Counted from the stretch's first letter, positions 52,019 to 61,685 are shown. The stretch is 64,000 nt of DNA from Rhodobacteraceae bacterium HLUCCO07 (GCA_001314705.1 LJSU01000020.1:71592-135591), one strand, 5' to 3'. Notes: a model not told the origin generated them from the letters alone. Numbers and translations are program-made.

Positions 52019-54652
52019 CTATCCGCGCGGCATCTTGAGGATCACCTCGCGGCCGCGCTTCTGATACCGAAGCTCGGTCTCGCCAATGGCCTGTACCTGG
52101 CCACCATCGAGCCGGTCACCCACCTTGACCTTCTGGTAGCGTCCGTTCGACATGCGCACCAGCGCGCGCCGTGAACTGGGCTTGCCATAGACCCCGATGA
52201 GATTGACCTGGCGCATTTTCAACTGATTGCGAATGGTCGCGGCCTTGGCGACGCTCGATGTCGTTGGGTTCGACGGGGTCACGGATTGCTGCTGGGGCGC
52301 CGCTGCGGCGACCTGCGTGGTCTCTTGTGACCCGGCTTCCTGCGCGCGCTCGACCAGGCGGGAAAAGCCGCTCGGGCGGGGCGCGGGTTTGGGCGATTCC
52401 GCCACTGCCTGCTCCGTTGCGGTGACATCGGCCGCTTCGGCAATCTCGGCGAACTCCTTCTCGGGCCGAAGCTGTGGGCGTACGTGTGCGACTTCGGCCC
52501 AGGTGGTCCCGCCCATGTTGCGCCGCTCGTTGTCCTCGATCAGGTCTTCGGGCCGTGGCCGGGGCCGCACCTCTGCCAGTTCCGCACGCGCCGCGCGCGA
52601 CTCGTCCGTCTCGGGCACGACGGCGTCGGGGTCGCGCTCGGGCACGTCCCCGGGCACCGCCTCGGGCGCCCCGCGGTACACGAGGAAGCCCCCGGGGCTG
52701 AGCGTGCCGTCTTCGCTGGCGACCGCCAGGCCGCGCTCGTCGAGATCAAAGCGCGTGCCCCTTGGAAAGGGAGCGGCAGGCGGCGCCATCGCTTCATCGG
52801 TCTGCAACGCGGCAAGCTCTGGGAGTGCCACCGCGTCATGCTCTTCGACGCGCGGGTCGATCGAGGCGACGTACAGGTCGTCGAGTGTCTCCTGTTCCAT
52901 TTCGGAGGGTGGGTCGGGCGCGCGCAACCACACCCCCGTCACCGCATATCGCGTCTGGGCCTCGTCCGGTGTCATGGCGCGCGGCGCTTGCGGTTCGGCA
53001 CGCGCGGGTGGCGCCTCCGCCTCCTCTGGCAGAAGATCTAGCGCGGCGGTGCGCACGTCTTCGGCCGGTGCTTCGTCCTGTGCCTGGTCTTGCACCTGAT
53101 CCTCGGGACGGGTCGGCACCATGGCCTCGTCGCCCTCGACACTGAATTCGTCAACGCTGTCTGCGGGCAATGTTGCAACGGCATTTTCGCGCGGGGCGAA
53201 AAAGCGCGACAAACCGTCATCCACGAAGATCGACGCCCATGCCGCGACCCCGGCAAGAAACAGCAACAATGCCGCCGTCATGATCAGGCCCAGATACCGT
53301 GGCTTGCCGCCGGTCGATGCCTGTTCGGCGCGCGCGCCCTGTCGCGCGCCAAAGATCGTCATTCGTTCCTTTTCGCTGACGACGTCTGTGGCGGCATCGG
53401 GCAAGGCGCCGTGATGCACCTCGTCCTGCGCCGTCGGCGATGTGTCACCACCCGGCTCGGGAGCCGAACCGCCGGGTTGGTCTTGCTTGTCGAAAAATGA
53501 CAATCGGCCCGCGCGGCCCTGCGTGCCCGCTGGCGCAGCAAGCGGTTCCCGGTCGGGCAGATCCTCGGGCGCCGCGGGAATCCCCGCGCCCGGTGCGTCG
53601 GATCGCGCGGCAAGCGGGTCCGGCGCAGAGTCCTGCGCGGCATCTGCGGTCTCCTGCCCCTCGGGGGCTGTTGCTGTCCCGACGGGTGGCGCGGCCCTCG
53701 CCGGCGTGGGTTCGCTGTCGGGCGCGATCGGGATCGTCGGGGCGCCCAGGTCATCGGGAAAAGGGCGTCGCACCCCGGACAATCCGGGCAAAGGGCGACC
53801 TGCATCCCCTGTATCGTCGCGCCGGGCGCGGATGGTCGTGAAGGCCGGTATCGCATCCGGCACAGTGTTGTTCGCGGGTTCATCCTCGGGCGCATCGGAT
53901 GGCTGTGGCGCCGCATGCGGATCCGGAACGGGCGCCCGCGCCGCCGCGTCCTCTGCCGCGGGGGCCTGCGCAGGTGCGGGCCCCTCCGACGTCTTCGTGC
54001 CGGCCGGTTCGGTTTCCGGGCCGGTCTCCTGCTCGTGCACCTCGCCGGGTTCGGGCGCGGCGTCCGGCTCAGGCGTGGCTTCGGCGTCGGGCTCCGGTAT
54101 CCGCGCCACGCCGGTGACCCGGATCGGGGCCATGTCGCGCTGAACCGTCTCGCCCGCGGCCAGTAGGGTGCGCGAATGGGCGGTCGGTCCGAAAAACGGC
54201 TCGCCCGCGAATTGCCCCTCGGGCGGGTTGGCGACGAAACTCACAGGGCCGAACCCGTGCTCCATCGCGAATTGCTCGGCCTCGGTCAGGGTCTCGCGCG
54301 CAACCGCCGCGACCAACGTCTTGTCGCCTTCGACCGACCAGTCGAACACCAGATCCTTGACCGGATAGGGCGTTGCCCCGTCCAGAGCGGCACGGATGGC
54401 GTCGGCGCGCGCATCCTCGTCCGTCAGGCCGAGGTCGAGTGAAAGATACTTGATCTGCTCATTGGGGATGACCAGCTTGCTGGTCAGTTCCTCGCCGTTG
54501 ATCTGGCGCGCGGTTTCACGCAGCACGGCCAGGGCCCCGGTCAGGTCCGAGGAATCGAGCGACACCTCGCCAACCCGGTTCCATCCGGGAAAGGCACGGT
54601 GCAACAGCGCGATGCCTTCAAATGACAGGGATAATGCAAAACTCGGTTTCAT
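52019..54652 (-). CDS. Large PilP/GspC-like membrane protein
   Basis: This 877-residue protein has an N-terminal cytoplasmic domain (about 1-190) that resembles an actin-like pilus-assembly fold weakly at best, a long Pro/Ala/Glu-rich disordered region, a transmembrane helix near 440-465 (LIMTAALLLFLAGVAAW), another disordered region and a C-terminal domain of about 70 residues. The last resembles the PilP/GspC homology region (VNLIGVYGKPSSRRALVRM, VKVGDRLDGGQVQAIGE). This suggests a periplasmic link protein of an envelope machine, although no pilus or secretion genes lie nearby. The start at 54652 has only a weak ribosome site. Function unknown. Confidence 0.65.
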   Translation of the reverse strand: MKPSFALSLSFEGIALLHRAFPGWNRVGEVSLDSSDLTGALAVLRETARQINGEELTSKLVIPNEQIKYLSLDLGLTDEDARADAIRAALDGATPYPVKDLVFDWSVEGDKTLVAAVARETLTEAEQFAMEHGFGPVSFVANPPEGQFAGEPFFGPTAHSRTLLAAGETVQRDMAPIRVTGVARIPEPDAEATPEPDAAPEPGEVHEQETGPETEPAGTKTSEGPAPAQAPAAEDAAARAPVPDPHAAPQPSDAPEDEPANNTVPDAIPAFTTIRARRDDTGDAGRPLPGLSGVRRPFPDDLGAPTIPIAPDSEPTPARAAPPVGTATAPEGQETADAAQDSAPDPLAARSDAPGAGIPAAPEDLPDREPLAAPAGTQGRAGRLSFFDKQDQPGGSAPEPGGDTSPTAQDEVHHGALPDAATDVVSEKERMTIFGARQGARAEQASTGGKPRYLGLIMTAALLLFLAGVAAWASIFVDDGLSRFFAPRENAVATLPADSVDEFSVEGDEAMVPTRPEDQVQDQAQDEAPAEDVRTAALDLLPEEAEAPPARAEPQAPRAMTPDEAQTRYAVTGVWLRAPDPPSEMEQETLDDLYVASIDPRVEEHDAVALPELAALQTDEAMAPPAAPFPRGTRFDLDERGLAVASEDGTLSPGGFLVYRGAPEAVPGDVPERDPDAVVPETDESRAARAELAEVRPRPRPEDLIEDNERRNMGGTTWAEVAHVRPQLRPEKEFAEIAEAADVTATEQAVAESPKPAPRPSGFSRLVERAQEAGSQETTQVAAAAPQQQSVTPSNPTTSSVAKAATIRNQLKMRQVNLIGVYGKPSSRRALVRMSNGRYQKVKVGDRLDGGQVQAIGETELRYQKRGREVILKMPRG

Positions 54653-54902
54653 GGGCGGCGATCTAACATCCTTTGCCCGGTCACGGGAGTCCGAATAGGG
54701 CGCCCTGATATTATAGCAGCTTGCTGCCGAGTGAAAGGTGATCACAAGCTCTGTTCACCGTTCGGTCGGGAAAGGTTTTCAGGGGGATGGCCGGTATCTT
54801 CCCCCCGGCAGCCGGATGGCAGCCGGGTGGCAGCCGGGAGTCACCCCCCGTTTTGGCCCCGCTTCCGCCCGTCAACACAGGTTGACAGGCGGTTAACGCG
54901 GC
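54653..54902. other. Intergenic region with tandem repeats and a hairpin
   Basis: This 250-bp gap holds three near-identical 11-bp tandem copies of GGCAGCCGG(A/G)(T/A) at 54807-54839. A stem CCGCC-c-GTCAAC / GTTGAC-a-GGCGG (54866-54893) lies just 3' of metY on the minus strand and probably ends its mRNA, although no T-run follows. No gene is seen. Confidence 0.5.
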
Positions 54903-56183
54903 TCAGGAATGGGCCTTTTCGAGCGCCTGTTCGAGATCCGCGATCAGGTCGTCCGCATTCTCGATCCCGATCGAGATTCGCACCACGCTCGGCCCTGCGC
55001 CCGCCGCCTCCTGCTGTTCCGGGCTCAGTTGCCGGTGGGTGGTCGAGGCCGAGTGAATCACAAGGCTGCGGGTGTCGCCCAGGTTGGCGACGTGGCTGAA
55101 CAATTCGAGGTTGTCGACGAACTTGACGCATGCCTCGTAACCGCCCTTGAGCGCGATGGTAAACAGCCCGCCTGCGCCCTTGGGGCAGATGCGTGCCACC
55201 CGGTCGTGATAGGGCGACGAGGGCAGGCCGGCATAGGTGACGGCATCGACATGTTTATTTTTTTCAAGCCATTGCGAGACGATCTTCGCGTTCTCGTTGT
55301 GGCGCTCCATGCGCAATGAAAGCGTCTCTATCCCCATCAGCGTGTAATGCGCGGCCTGCGGGTTCAGCGTCATGCCGAGGTCGCGCAGTCCCACGGCGAT
55401 GCCGTGAAAGGTAAAGGCCAACGGGCCGAAGGTCTCGTGGAACTTGAGCCCGTGATAGGCCGGTTCCGGTTCGCTGAGCGATGGGAACTTGCCGCTGGCC
55501 GACCAGTCGAACGTGCCCGAATCCACGATGACGCCCCCCGTCACCGTGCCATTGCCGGTGAGGTATTTCGTCGCCGAATGCACCACGAGCGTCGCGCCGT
55601 GTTCGATCGGGCGGCAGAGATAGGGCGTGGCCGATGTATTATCCACGATCAGTGGGAGACCGGCGCCGTTGGCAACTTCAGCCACTGCATCAAGATCGGT
55701 GATGTAACCACCTGGATTCGCGATGCTTTCACAGAAAATCGCGCGGGTATCATCGTCGATCGCGGCGGCCACCGCGTCGATGTCGTCGAAATCCACGAAC
55801 TTGGCCGACCAGCCGAAACGCCTGATCGTCTGACTGAACTGCGTGACCGTCCCGCCATAAAGCCGGGTCGAGGCGATCACGTTCTTGCCTGGCCCCATCA
55901 GCGGAAAGAGCGCCATGATCTGCGCCGCGTGTCCCGACGAGCAACAGACCGCACCGGCCCCGCCTTCGAGCGCCGCAACGCGCTCTTGCAGCACGGCGAC
56001 GGTCGGGTTGGTGAGGCGCGAATAGATGTAGCCCACCTCCTGGAGATTGAAGAGAGCCGCAGCGTGATCGGCATCGCGGAACACATATGCCGTGGTCTGG
56101 TAGATCGGCGTCTGCCGCGCCCCCGTTGCCGGATCGGGGCGCGCACCCGCATGGATCTGAAGCGTGTCGAAACCGTAAGCCAT
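54903..56183 (-). CDS. metY: O-acetylhomoserine sulfhydrylase (aminocarboxypropyltransferase)
   Basis: This 426-residue PLP enzyme of the Cys/Met metabolism family makes homocysteine from O-acetylhomoserine and sulfide. It begins GFDTLQIHAGARPDPATGARQ, has SSGHAAQIMALF, and the PLP Lys in SATKYLTGNGTVTGG. The start at 56183 has GGGAGG seven bases upstream. The upstream 159 bp was checked by eye for a SAM-II-type riboswitch and none was found. Confidence 0.93.
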   Translation of the reverse strand: MAYGFDTLQIHAGARPDPATGARQTPIYQTTAYVFRDADHAAALFNLQEVGYIYSRLTNPTVAVLQERVAALEGGAGAVCCSSGHAAQIMALFPLMGPGKNVIASTRLYGGTVTQFSQTIRRFGWSAKFVDFDDIDAVAAAIDDDTRAIFCESIANPGGYITDLDAVAEVANGAGLPLIVDNTSATPYLCRPIEHGATLVVHSATKYLTGNGTVTGGVIVDSGTFDWSASGKFPSLSEPEPAYHGLKFHETFGPLAFTFHGIAVGLRDLGMTLNPQAAHYTLMGIETLSLRMERHNENAKIVSQWLEKNKHVDAVTYAGLPSSPYHDRVARICPKGAGGLFTIALKGGYEACVKFVDNLELFSHVANLGDTRSLVIHSASTTHRQLSPEQQEAAGAGPSVVRISIGIENADDLIADLEQALEKAHS

Positions 56184-56342
56184 GAAAGGCCCTCCCTTGC
56201 GTTCATTCGCCACAGGATTAGGCCATTCGGTCGTGCCCGACAACTGGCCCTGCGGCGCAAAGACGGATTTTGCCCGTCCCGCCCGTCCTGCCGGAACAAT
56301 CGTGGTGCCAGAGGCGTGGAAGCCGAACGCCCGTTCTGGGCG

Positions 56343-57347
56343 TTAACGCATCCAGAACCCTTCGCGTTTAAGACGGTTGCGAATGGCCTGTTCGCGACGC
56401 GGCAGATCAGTCTGGTCGAAAAGGGCGCGCGCTTTCCGGCCGCGGTTTTGATAGACCATGCGCTTGATCGGTTCATATTGCTTGAGAACCTTCTTGATAC
56501 GGTTCGGTGCGGCCACCTCCTCCAGCGCGGCGACCACGTGGTCGGCTTCGCGCGCGTAGAGCATCGGGAAAAGACGATAGTGGCAACTCACCGCACCATC
56601 GAGATATCCTTCGGGCAGGGCATCCCGCCCCCCGCCGAGCGCGTGGATCACCAGCGGCAATGCGACCTGGTCAAGCCATGGGTCCATGACCTGCCCGATC
56701 AACTCGGGCGGGGGATCGTCGCGAATGGCCAGCGCGTAGTCCAGGAACCTCTCGCCAAAGACCCGCGGACATTCGTAATAGAAGAAGCCGGCATTGAAAT
56801 AGAGATAGCGACGCCAGTATTCGTCAGGCTGCGACAGGTCGAGCGAACTCGCATAATCAAGCCCGAACTTGTCATAAAGTGATTTCCAGATCTGCCCGTA
56901 TCCGGGCCCGTAAAGCTCGATTTTGGGCCATGTGCCCTCGCGCCGCAGCGATGCGCTCGGGTGGCAAAAATCGAACGGCACCTGCATCAGATCCCCGGTG
57001 ATCAGCGTGTCAGTGTCGAAAAAGACGAACGGTTCGCCCTCGGGCAGCGCGGCGAGTGCCTCGATCTTGTTCCCATATGGGTAGGAGTCGCCGAAATAGT
57101 TGTTTTCAAAAGGTAAAATCTCGGCTTCAAGCGCGTCAAGCAGGGCCAGAACATCGCCATTACCAATCCGCGGGTCATGCTTCCAGGCTGGCCCGGGCTG
57201 TGGCTCGGCAATGAACAGCCGCCCTTGAAAATCCGGTGTGAAATGACGGAGCGAGGCTGCGAAAAGAAGGGCTTCGTATTGCAAACGGCCGTTCTGGCCG
57301 ACAACCATCACGTTGAATGCTCTGCCTTGTTGCGGCGTTGCGGCCAT
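56343..57347 (-). CDS. GT-A-like glycosyltransferase-type protein
   Basis: This protein of about 334 residues has an N-terminal nucleotide-binding-like start (FNVMVVGQNGRLQYEALLF) and a DxD element in FVFFDTDTLITGDL, typical of metal-dependent GT-A transferases. A Trp/Tyr-rich middle (DEYWRRYLYFNAGFFYYE) suggests sugar stacking. The ATG at 57347 was preferred over GTG at 57380; neither has a strong ribosome site. It stands alone between metY and tRNA-Tyr, and its stop codon is embedded in an AACGCCC/GGGCGTT hairpin (56326-56344). Donor and acceptor unknown. Confidence 0.6.
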   Translation of the reverse strand: MAATPQQGRAFNVMVVGQNGRLQYEALLFAASLRHFTPDFQGRLFIAEPQPGPAWKHDPRIGNGDVLALLDALEAEILPFENNYFGDSYPYGNKIEALAALPEGEPFVFFDTDTLITGDLMQVPFDFCHPSASLRREGTWPKIELYGPGYGQIWKSLYDKFGLDYASSLDLSQPDEYWRRYLYFNAGFFYYECPRVFGERFLDYALAIRDDPPPELIGQVMDPWLDQVALPLVIHALGGGRDALPEGYLDGAVSCHYRLFPMLYAREADHVVAALEEVAAPNRIKKVLKQYEPIKRMVYQNRGRKARALFDQTDLPRREQAIRNRLKREGFWMR

Positions 57348-57578
57348 CTTTTGATCTGCCCTTTGACTGCCCTGTCTCACTATAGGCGAGTGCGTCCGGC
57401 GGACAAAGAGCGATTGAATGATTTATCAAGGAAGGAGAGCGTCGTGCCTGTTCTGATCTCGCACATGATCGCCAGACTGGAGGGGCAGATCTTCCACGAT
57501 CATCTGATGCGCACCACTGGGACAATCCGTGGGGAATACAATCCCGGTTTCCTGACCTATGCACGTCATGGCGTGCAG

Positions 57579-57662
57579 TGGTGGGCGACCTAGGAATCGA
57601 ACCTAGCGTGCGTCTCCGCGAGGGAGTTACAGTCCCCTGCCACACCTTGCGGCCTGTCGCCC
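57579..57662 (-). tRNA. tRNA-Tyr (GTA)
   Basis: Read on the minus strand: 7-bp acceptor stem GGGCGAC/GTCGCCC, discriminator A, encoded CCA, anticodon loop CTGTAAC (anticodon GTA), a long class-II variable arm, and a TpsiC arm with GGTTCGATTCC. This makes an 84-nt tyrosine tRNA. It is divergent from rlmB. Confidence 0.96.
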
Positions 57663-57756
57663 ACTGTGACGGCGTGATTACTTGCCAGCCCCGGGGTCGT
57701 CAACAGGAAAATCCCGTGATAAGCGGCGTCGGAACAGCGGTATTTCAGAGGCGCGG

Positions 57757-58536
57757 ATGAGAAAACCCGACTGGGTCATCGACAAGGAAAAGGCGCGCCG
57801 CGCGGCGGCGTCGGAAACTGTTTGGCTGTTCGGGCTCCACGCGGTGCGCGATGCGCTTCTGAACCCACATCGGGACAAGCTGCGCCTCGTTGTCACCCGG
57901 AATGCCGCTGACAAGCTGTCCGCCGCCATCGCCGAAAGCGGAATGTTGCCCGAGATATCCGACGCACGCAAATTCGCGGCCCCGCTCGATCCGCAATCCG
58001 TGCATCAGGGAGCTGCGCTTGAGGTGAAACCGCTTGATTGGGGGCCGTTGGCGGAGCTGTGCATGGCCAGGGAGGGCCAGGTTCCGCGCGTGATATTGCT
58101 CGACCGAGTGACCGATCCGCACAACGTGGGCGCGATCCTGCGTTCGGCGGAAGTGTTCGGTGCACTGGCCGTGATCGCCCCGCGGCACCATTCCGCGCCT
58201 GAAACCGGGGCACTCGCCAAGACTGCCAGCGGTGCCCTCGAACGCCAACCCTATCTGCGCGTGCGCAACCTTGCCCAGGCGATCGAAGAGCTTCGGGCGA
58301 TGGGTTATCTGGTACTCGGACTTGATGGGGAGGCGGGCCAGACCATCGAAGAGGCGCTGGAGGGGCATCGCGACCGGCCTGTGGCGCTCGTTCTGGGGGC
58401 CGAGGGACCGGGGCTAAGGCAAAAAACACGGGAATCCTGCGATGCGCTTGTCCGGATCGCGTTCTCCGGACCGTTCGGCTCTTTGAACGTCTCGAACGCG
58501 GCGGCGGTGGCACTCTATTCATCCCTGTCCCGTTAA
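57757..58536 (+). CDS. rlmB: 23S rRNA (guanosine 2'-O) methyltransferase, TrmH/SpoU family
   Basis: This 259-residue SpoU enzyme has an N-terminal substrate-binding domain (VWLFGLHAVRDALLNP) and a trefoil-knot SAM domain with VILLDRVTDPHNVGAILRSA, VLGAEGPGLR and SGPFGSLNVSNAAAVAL. RlmB methylates the ribose of G2251 in 23S rRNA. The start at 57757 has AGAGG upstream; the longer in-frame start at 57682 lacks one. Confidence 0.93.
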   Translation: MRKPDWVIDKEKARRAAASETVWLFGLHAVRDALLNPHRDKLRLVVTRNAADKLSAAIAESGMLPEISDARKFAAPLDPQSVHQGAALEVKPLDWGPLAELCMAREGQVPRVILLDRVTDPHNVGAILRSAEVFGALAVIAPRHHSAPETGALAKTASGALERQPYLRVRNLAQAIEELRAMGYLVLGLDGEAGQTIEEALEGHRDRPVALVLGAEGPGLRQKTRESCDALVRIAFSGPFGSLNVSNAAAVALYSSLSR

Positions 58537-58598
58537 CGCCGTATTCACAGGTTTATTACATGCTCTTTTTATCATGTGGATCACACCTACATTTAATC

Positions 58599-58684
58599 CG
58601 AGGGCAGGGAACGGAACTCCCGCCCTCTATTCACTGTCCCTCGTTCCGTGACTGGCGCCCGGTTCGTTCCGGGCGCTTTTTTTT
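58599..58684 (+). ncRNA. Possible small RNA or structured 3' UTR of rlmB
   Basis: After rlmB a first hairpin (GAGGGC-a-GGGA, loop, TCCC-GCCCTC, 58599-58626) is followed by about 28 bases with repeated CGTTCC/GTCCCT words and then a strong intrinsic terminator. The two structures and terminator resemble a compact sRNA; no convincing promoter was found (TATCAT at 58570 has no well-spaced -35). It could equally be the processed 3' end of the rlmB mRNA. Confidence 0.35.
58655..58684 (+). terminator. Strong Rho-independent terminator
   Basis: GCGCCCGG-TTCGTT-CCGGGCGC is a perfect 8-bp stem followed directly by eight T residues. It ends transcription of rlmB or of the small RNA candidate before the CoA-binding protein gene. 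Confidence 0.95.
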
Positions 58685-58711
58685 CTGTCTGGCAAAGCGT
58701 ATGCAGGTAAC

Positions 58712-59185
58712 ATGACCGAGTCGTATTCAGATGCGCATTTGCGCGACATTCTTTCCAGAACGAAGGTGATCGCCGTCGTTGGGGTCTCCATGAATGAAGT
58801 GCGACCAAGTTTCTACGTCGCGCGTTACCTTGACCTGAAGGGTTACACCGTGATTCCGGTCAACCCCGGCCATGCCGGCAAGACACTTTTTGGACAAACA
58901 GTGCGCGCTTCACTGTCCGAGATCGAGGAGCCGGTGGACATGGTGGATGTGTTTCGCCGTTCCGAGCATGTGCCGCCCATCGTGGACGAGGCGCTGGACG
59001 CTTTCCCCAACCTCAAGACGATCTGGTTGCAGATCGGTGTCGAAAGCCCTGAAGCCGCGGAAACGGCCAGGGCGCGCGGAGTCGACGTGGTCATGAACCG
59101 GTGTCCCAAGATCGAATATCAGCGCCTGTTTGGCGAGCTCAGGATGGGTGGATTCAATACGGGCGTGATTTCATCGAAATTGTAG
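58712..59185 (+). CDS. CoA-binding domain protein (YccU-like)
   Basis: This 157-residue Rossmann-fold protein of the CoA_binding_2 family has VIAVVGVSMNEVRPSFYVARYL, YTVIPVNPGHAGK and VDVFRRSEHVPPIVDEAL, and a Cys in VMNRCPKIEY. Related proteins bind CoA; a biological role is unknown. It is convergent with hisE. Confidence 0.85.
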   Translation: MTESYSDAHLRDILSRTKVIAVVGVSMNEVRPSFYVARYLDLKGYTVIPVNPGHAGKTLFGQTVRASLSEIEEPVDMVDVFRRSEHVPPIVDEALDAFPNLKTIWLQIGVESPEAAETARARGVDVVMNRCPKIEYQRLFGELRMGGFNTGVISSKL

Positions 59186-59206
59186 GTCAAGGGCATTGCT
59201 GCGCAA

Positions 59207-59515
59207 CTAGTTCCGTGATGCCTTTTCGGCCAGCCCGCTCTGGCCCTGCCGTCGCGTAAGTTCATCCATGACCGAGGCAATCGGAACGTCGCGCGATCGA
59301 AGCATGACCAGGAGGTGAAACAGCACATCAGCCGTTTCAGCGGTCAGTTTCTCCCGATCTCCCTTGACGGCCTCGATGATCGCTTCGATGGCTTCTTCAC
59401 CGAATTTTTCGGCAACCTTCTCCGGGCCCTTGGCAAGAAGTTTCGCGGTCCAGCTTTCATCGGGCGAAAAAGATGCCCGCTCTGCAATGATCGCCTCAAG
59501 TTCCTCAAGTGTCAT
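59207..59515 (-). CDS. hisE: Phosphoribosyl-ATP pyrophosphatase
   Basis: This 102-residue all-alpha enzyme of histidine synthesis hydrolyses phosphoribosyl-ATP to PR-AMP. The metal-binding signature is visible in [17 protein letters not shown] and [13 protein letters not shown]. The start overlaps the hisF stop by four bases. The HisI function is not fused here. Confidence 0.94.
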   Translation of the reverse strand: MTLEELEAIIAERASFSPDESWTAKLLAKGPEKVAEKFGEEAIEAIIEAVKGDREKLTAETADVLFHLLVMLRSRDVPIASVMDELTRRQGQSGLAEKASRN

Positions 59516-60273
59516 TCGAGCCTCATGGGAATGCCTGCGTCGGACATGTATTCCTTGGCCTGCCGGATCGTGTAGTCGCCGAAGTGAAAGATCGACGCCG
59601 CAAGAACCGCGTTCGCCCCGCCCTTGATGACGCCCTCCGCCAGATGCTCCAGCGTGCCGACCCCGCCAGATGCAATGACTGGGACGTCCACGGCGTCGGA
59701 AATGGCGCGGGTCAGAGGCAGGTTGAAGCCCGCGCGCGTGCCGTCACGGTCCATTGATGTCAGCAGGATTTCTCCCGCGCCCTTGGCGACAACCGTGCGG
59801 GCAAACTCGACAGCGTCGATACCGGTGGGCTTGCGCCCGCCGTGGGTGAAGATCTCCCACTTGCCCGGGCCGACTGTCTTGGCGTCGATGGCGACCACGA
59901 TGCATTGGCTTCCAAACTGGTTGGCCGCCTCTTCCACGATGTCAGGGTCCTTTACAGCGGCTGAGTTGAAGCTGACCTTGTCGGCACCTGCGAGGAGCAG
60001 CGCCCTCACATCGGCGACACTGCGCACCCCGCCGCCCACAGTGAGCGGTATGAAACACTGTTCGGCGGTACGGCTGACAACGTCGAACATCGTGCCGCGG
60101 TTTTCATGCGTGGCATGAATGTCGAGAAAACAGATCTCGTCTGCTCCAGCCGCATCATAAGCGCGCGCCGATTCGACCGGATCGCCGGCGTCGATCAGGT
60201 CGACGAAATTCACGCCCTTGACCACCCGACCATCGGCAACGTCGAGACAGGGGATGATACGGGTCTTGAGCAT
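59512..60273 (-). CDS. hisF: Imidazole glycerol phosphate synthase, cyclase subunit
   Basis: This 253-residue (beta-alpha)8 barrel works with HisH to form imidazole glycerol phosphate and AICAR. The catalytic acids are seen in [15 protein letters not shown] and VVAIDAKTV; phosphate loops in ASGGVG. It is followed by hisE and diverges from the DUF302 gene. Confidence 0.96.
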   Translation of the reverse strand: MLKTRIIPCLDVADGRVVKGVNFVDLIDAGDPVESARAYDAAGADEICFLDIHATHENRGTMFDVVSRTAEQCFIPLTVGGGVRSVADVRALLLAGADKVSFNSAAVKDPDIVEEAANQFGSQCIVVAIDAKTVGPGKWEIFTHGGRKPTGIDAVEFARTVVAKGAGEILLTSMDRDGTRAGFNLPLTRAISDAVDVPVIASGGVGTLEHLAEGVIKGGANAVLAASIFHFGDYTIRQAKEYMSDAGIPMRLE

Positions 60274-60382
60274 GACTTGGCTCTCACGAAGGTTTCACGC
60301 GATTGTTTATGGGGAATCGCGGCAACATGCCAGAGACTGGGGGATTGAATTGACACGAACAAGTTTGAAAAGGAAGTTGGAT

Positions 60383-60835
60383 ATGAATTTTGCAACCTGG
60401 ATCACGGTCGCAGCCCTTTCGGTCATGCCGAGCCTCGCCGTGGGCGAGATCATCAATGTGAAGGCTGAGCGGAGTGTCGCCGAAACCATGGATGCCCTGG
60501 AAGCGGCGGTGAACGAGGCAGGAGCCACGATCTTTGCCCGTGTCGATCACGCGGGCGGCGCCGCATCTGCTGGAATGGAACTTGCGCCGGAGGAACTCCT
60601 GATCTTCGGGAACCCGCAGCTTGGCACCCCCGCGATGCAGGCGGACCCGTTGGCCGGGCTTCACCTGCCACTCCAGGTGTTGGTCTATCAGGATGATGCC
60701 GGGCAGGTCTGGCTTGCATATGAAGACCCCGCCGCCACCCTCTCCGAATTGCAGGGGATCTCCGACGATGCGCCTTACCTAGCAAAGATGCGTGGGGCGC
60801 TTGAAAATCTCACGAAACGTGCGGCGGAAAACTAG
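60383..60835 (+). CDS. Exported DUF302-domain protein
   Basis: This 150-residue protein has a signal peptide ([18 protein letters not shown]) and a DUF302 core ([63 protein letters not shown]). The function of DUF302 proteins is not known. The start at 60383 has AGGAAG upstream. It lies between hisF and hisA on the opposite strand; its stop overlaps the hisA stop by four bases. Confidence 0.85.
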   Translation: MNFATWITVAALSVMPSLAVGEIINVKAERSVAETMDALEAAVNEAGATIFARVDHAGGAASAGMELAPEELLIFGNPQLGTPAMQADPLAGLHLPLQVLVYQDDAGQVWLAYEDPAATLSELQGISDDAPYLAKMRGALENLTKRAAEN

Positions 60836-61551
60836 GCGAGGAGCTGCAAAGCCTCTTTGAGGTCAATCGCACCGTCATAAAGGGCGCGACCGGAAATCGC
60901 ACCGTTCAGGGGTGCCCCGCAATCGCGCAATGCCTTGAGATCATTGAGAGAGGAGACCCCGCCCGATGCGATGACAGGGATGGAAACGGCATTTGCCAGC
61001 GCCGCTGTTGCTTCGATATTGGGGCCTTTCATTGCGCCATCGCGCAGGATGTCGGTGTAGACGATAGCGGCAACGCCCGCGTCTTCGAAGGACTTGGCGA
61101 GATCTGTCGCGTCAATATCCGTTTCCTCGGCCCAGCCTTTGGTTGCGACCTTGCCGTGACGTGCGTCGATCCCAACGGCGATCTGGCCGGGGAATTGGCG
61201 CGCGGCGTCGCGCACCAGCGCCGGTTTCTCGACGGCCACTGTGCCGAGTATCACTCGGGCCAGCCCTTTGGACAACCACCGTTCGATCGTTTCGATGTTG
61301 CGAATACCACCGCCGAGTTGCGTGGGCACATCGGTCTGCGCGAGAATCGCCTCAACAGCGGCCGCGTTTACCGGCTCGCCGGCGAAGGCGCCGTTCAGAT
61401 CGACAAGGTGCAACCATTCACAGCCGGCCCGCACGAATTCGAGTGCCTGAGCGGCAGGATCTTCGTTGAATACTGTCGCGCGGTCCATTTCGCCATGCAC
61501 AAGTCTCACGGCGTGACCATCCTTGAGATCGATCGCTGGGTATAGGATCAT
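60832..61551 (-). CDS. hisA: ProFAR isomerase (phosphoribosylformimino-AICAR-P isomerase)
   Basis: This 239-residue barrel enzyme performs the Amadori rearrangement before HisHF. Catalytic acids lie in [17 protein letters not shown] and [10 protein letters not shown], with phosphate-site GGGIRN and ASGGVSS. ATG at 61551; an in-frame upstream extension to 61671 has no support. It is convergent with the DUF302 gene. Confidence 0.95.
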   Translation of the reverse strand: MILYPAIDLKDGHAVRLVHGEMDRATVFNEDPAAQALEFVRAGCEWLHLVDLNGAFAGEPVNAAAVEAILAQTDVPTQLGGGIRNIETIERWLSKGLARVILGTVAVEKPALVRDAARQFPGQIAVGIDARHGKVATKGWAEETDIDATDLAKSFEDAGVAAIVYTDILRDGAMKGPNIEATAALANAVSIPVIASGGVSSLNDLKALRDCGAPLNGAISGRALYDGAIDLKEALQLLA

Positions 61552-61685
61552 GAACCTTGGCCTTTTCTCGTTGCGTACGCGCTTTTGCATGGCCGTGCGT
61601 AAAATGCAACTTGGCCCGAGAAGCTGCTTGATCGCAGCGCATTGGCTGCGCAAGGGTTGCGCATATCTCATCAGGAGGCGTCGAT

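Noticed and set aside
56184-56342. Possible SAM-II riboswitch before metY
   Set aside because: The region lacks the conserved SAM-II pseudoknot words and shows only simple hairpins.
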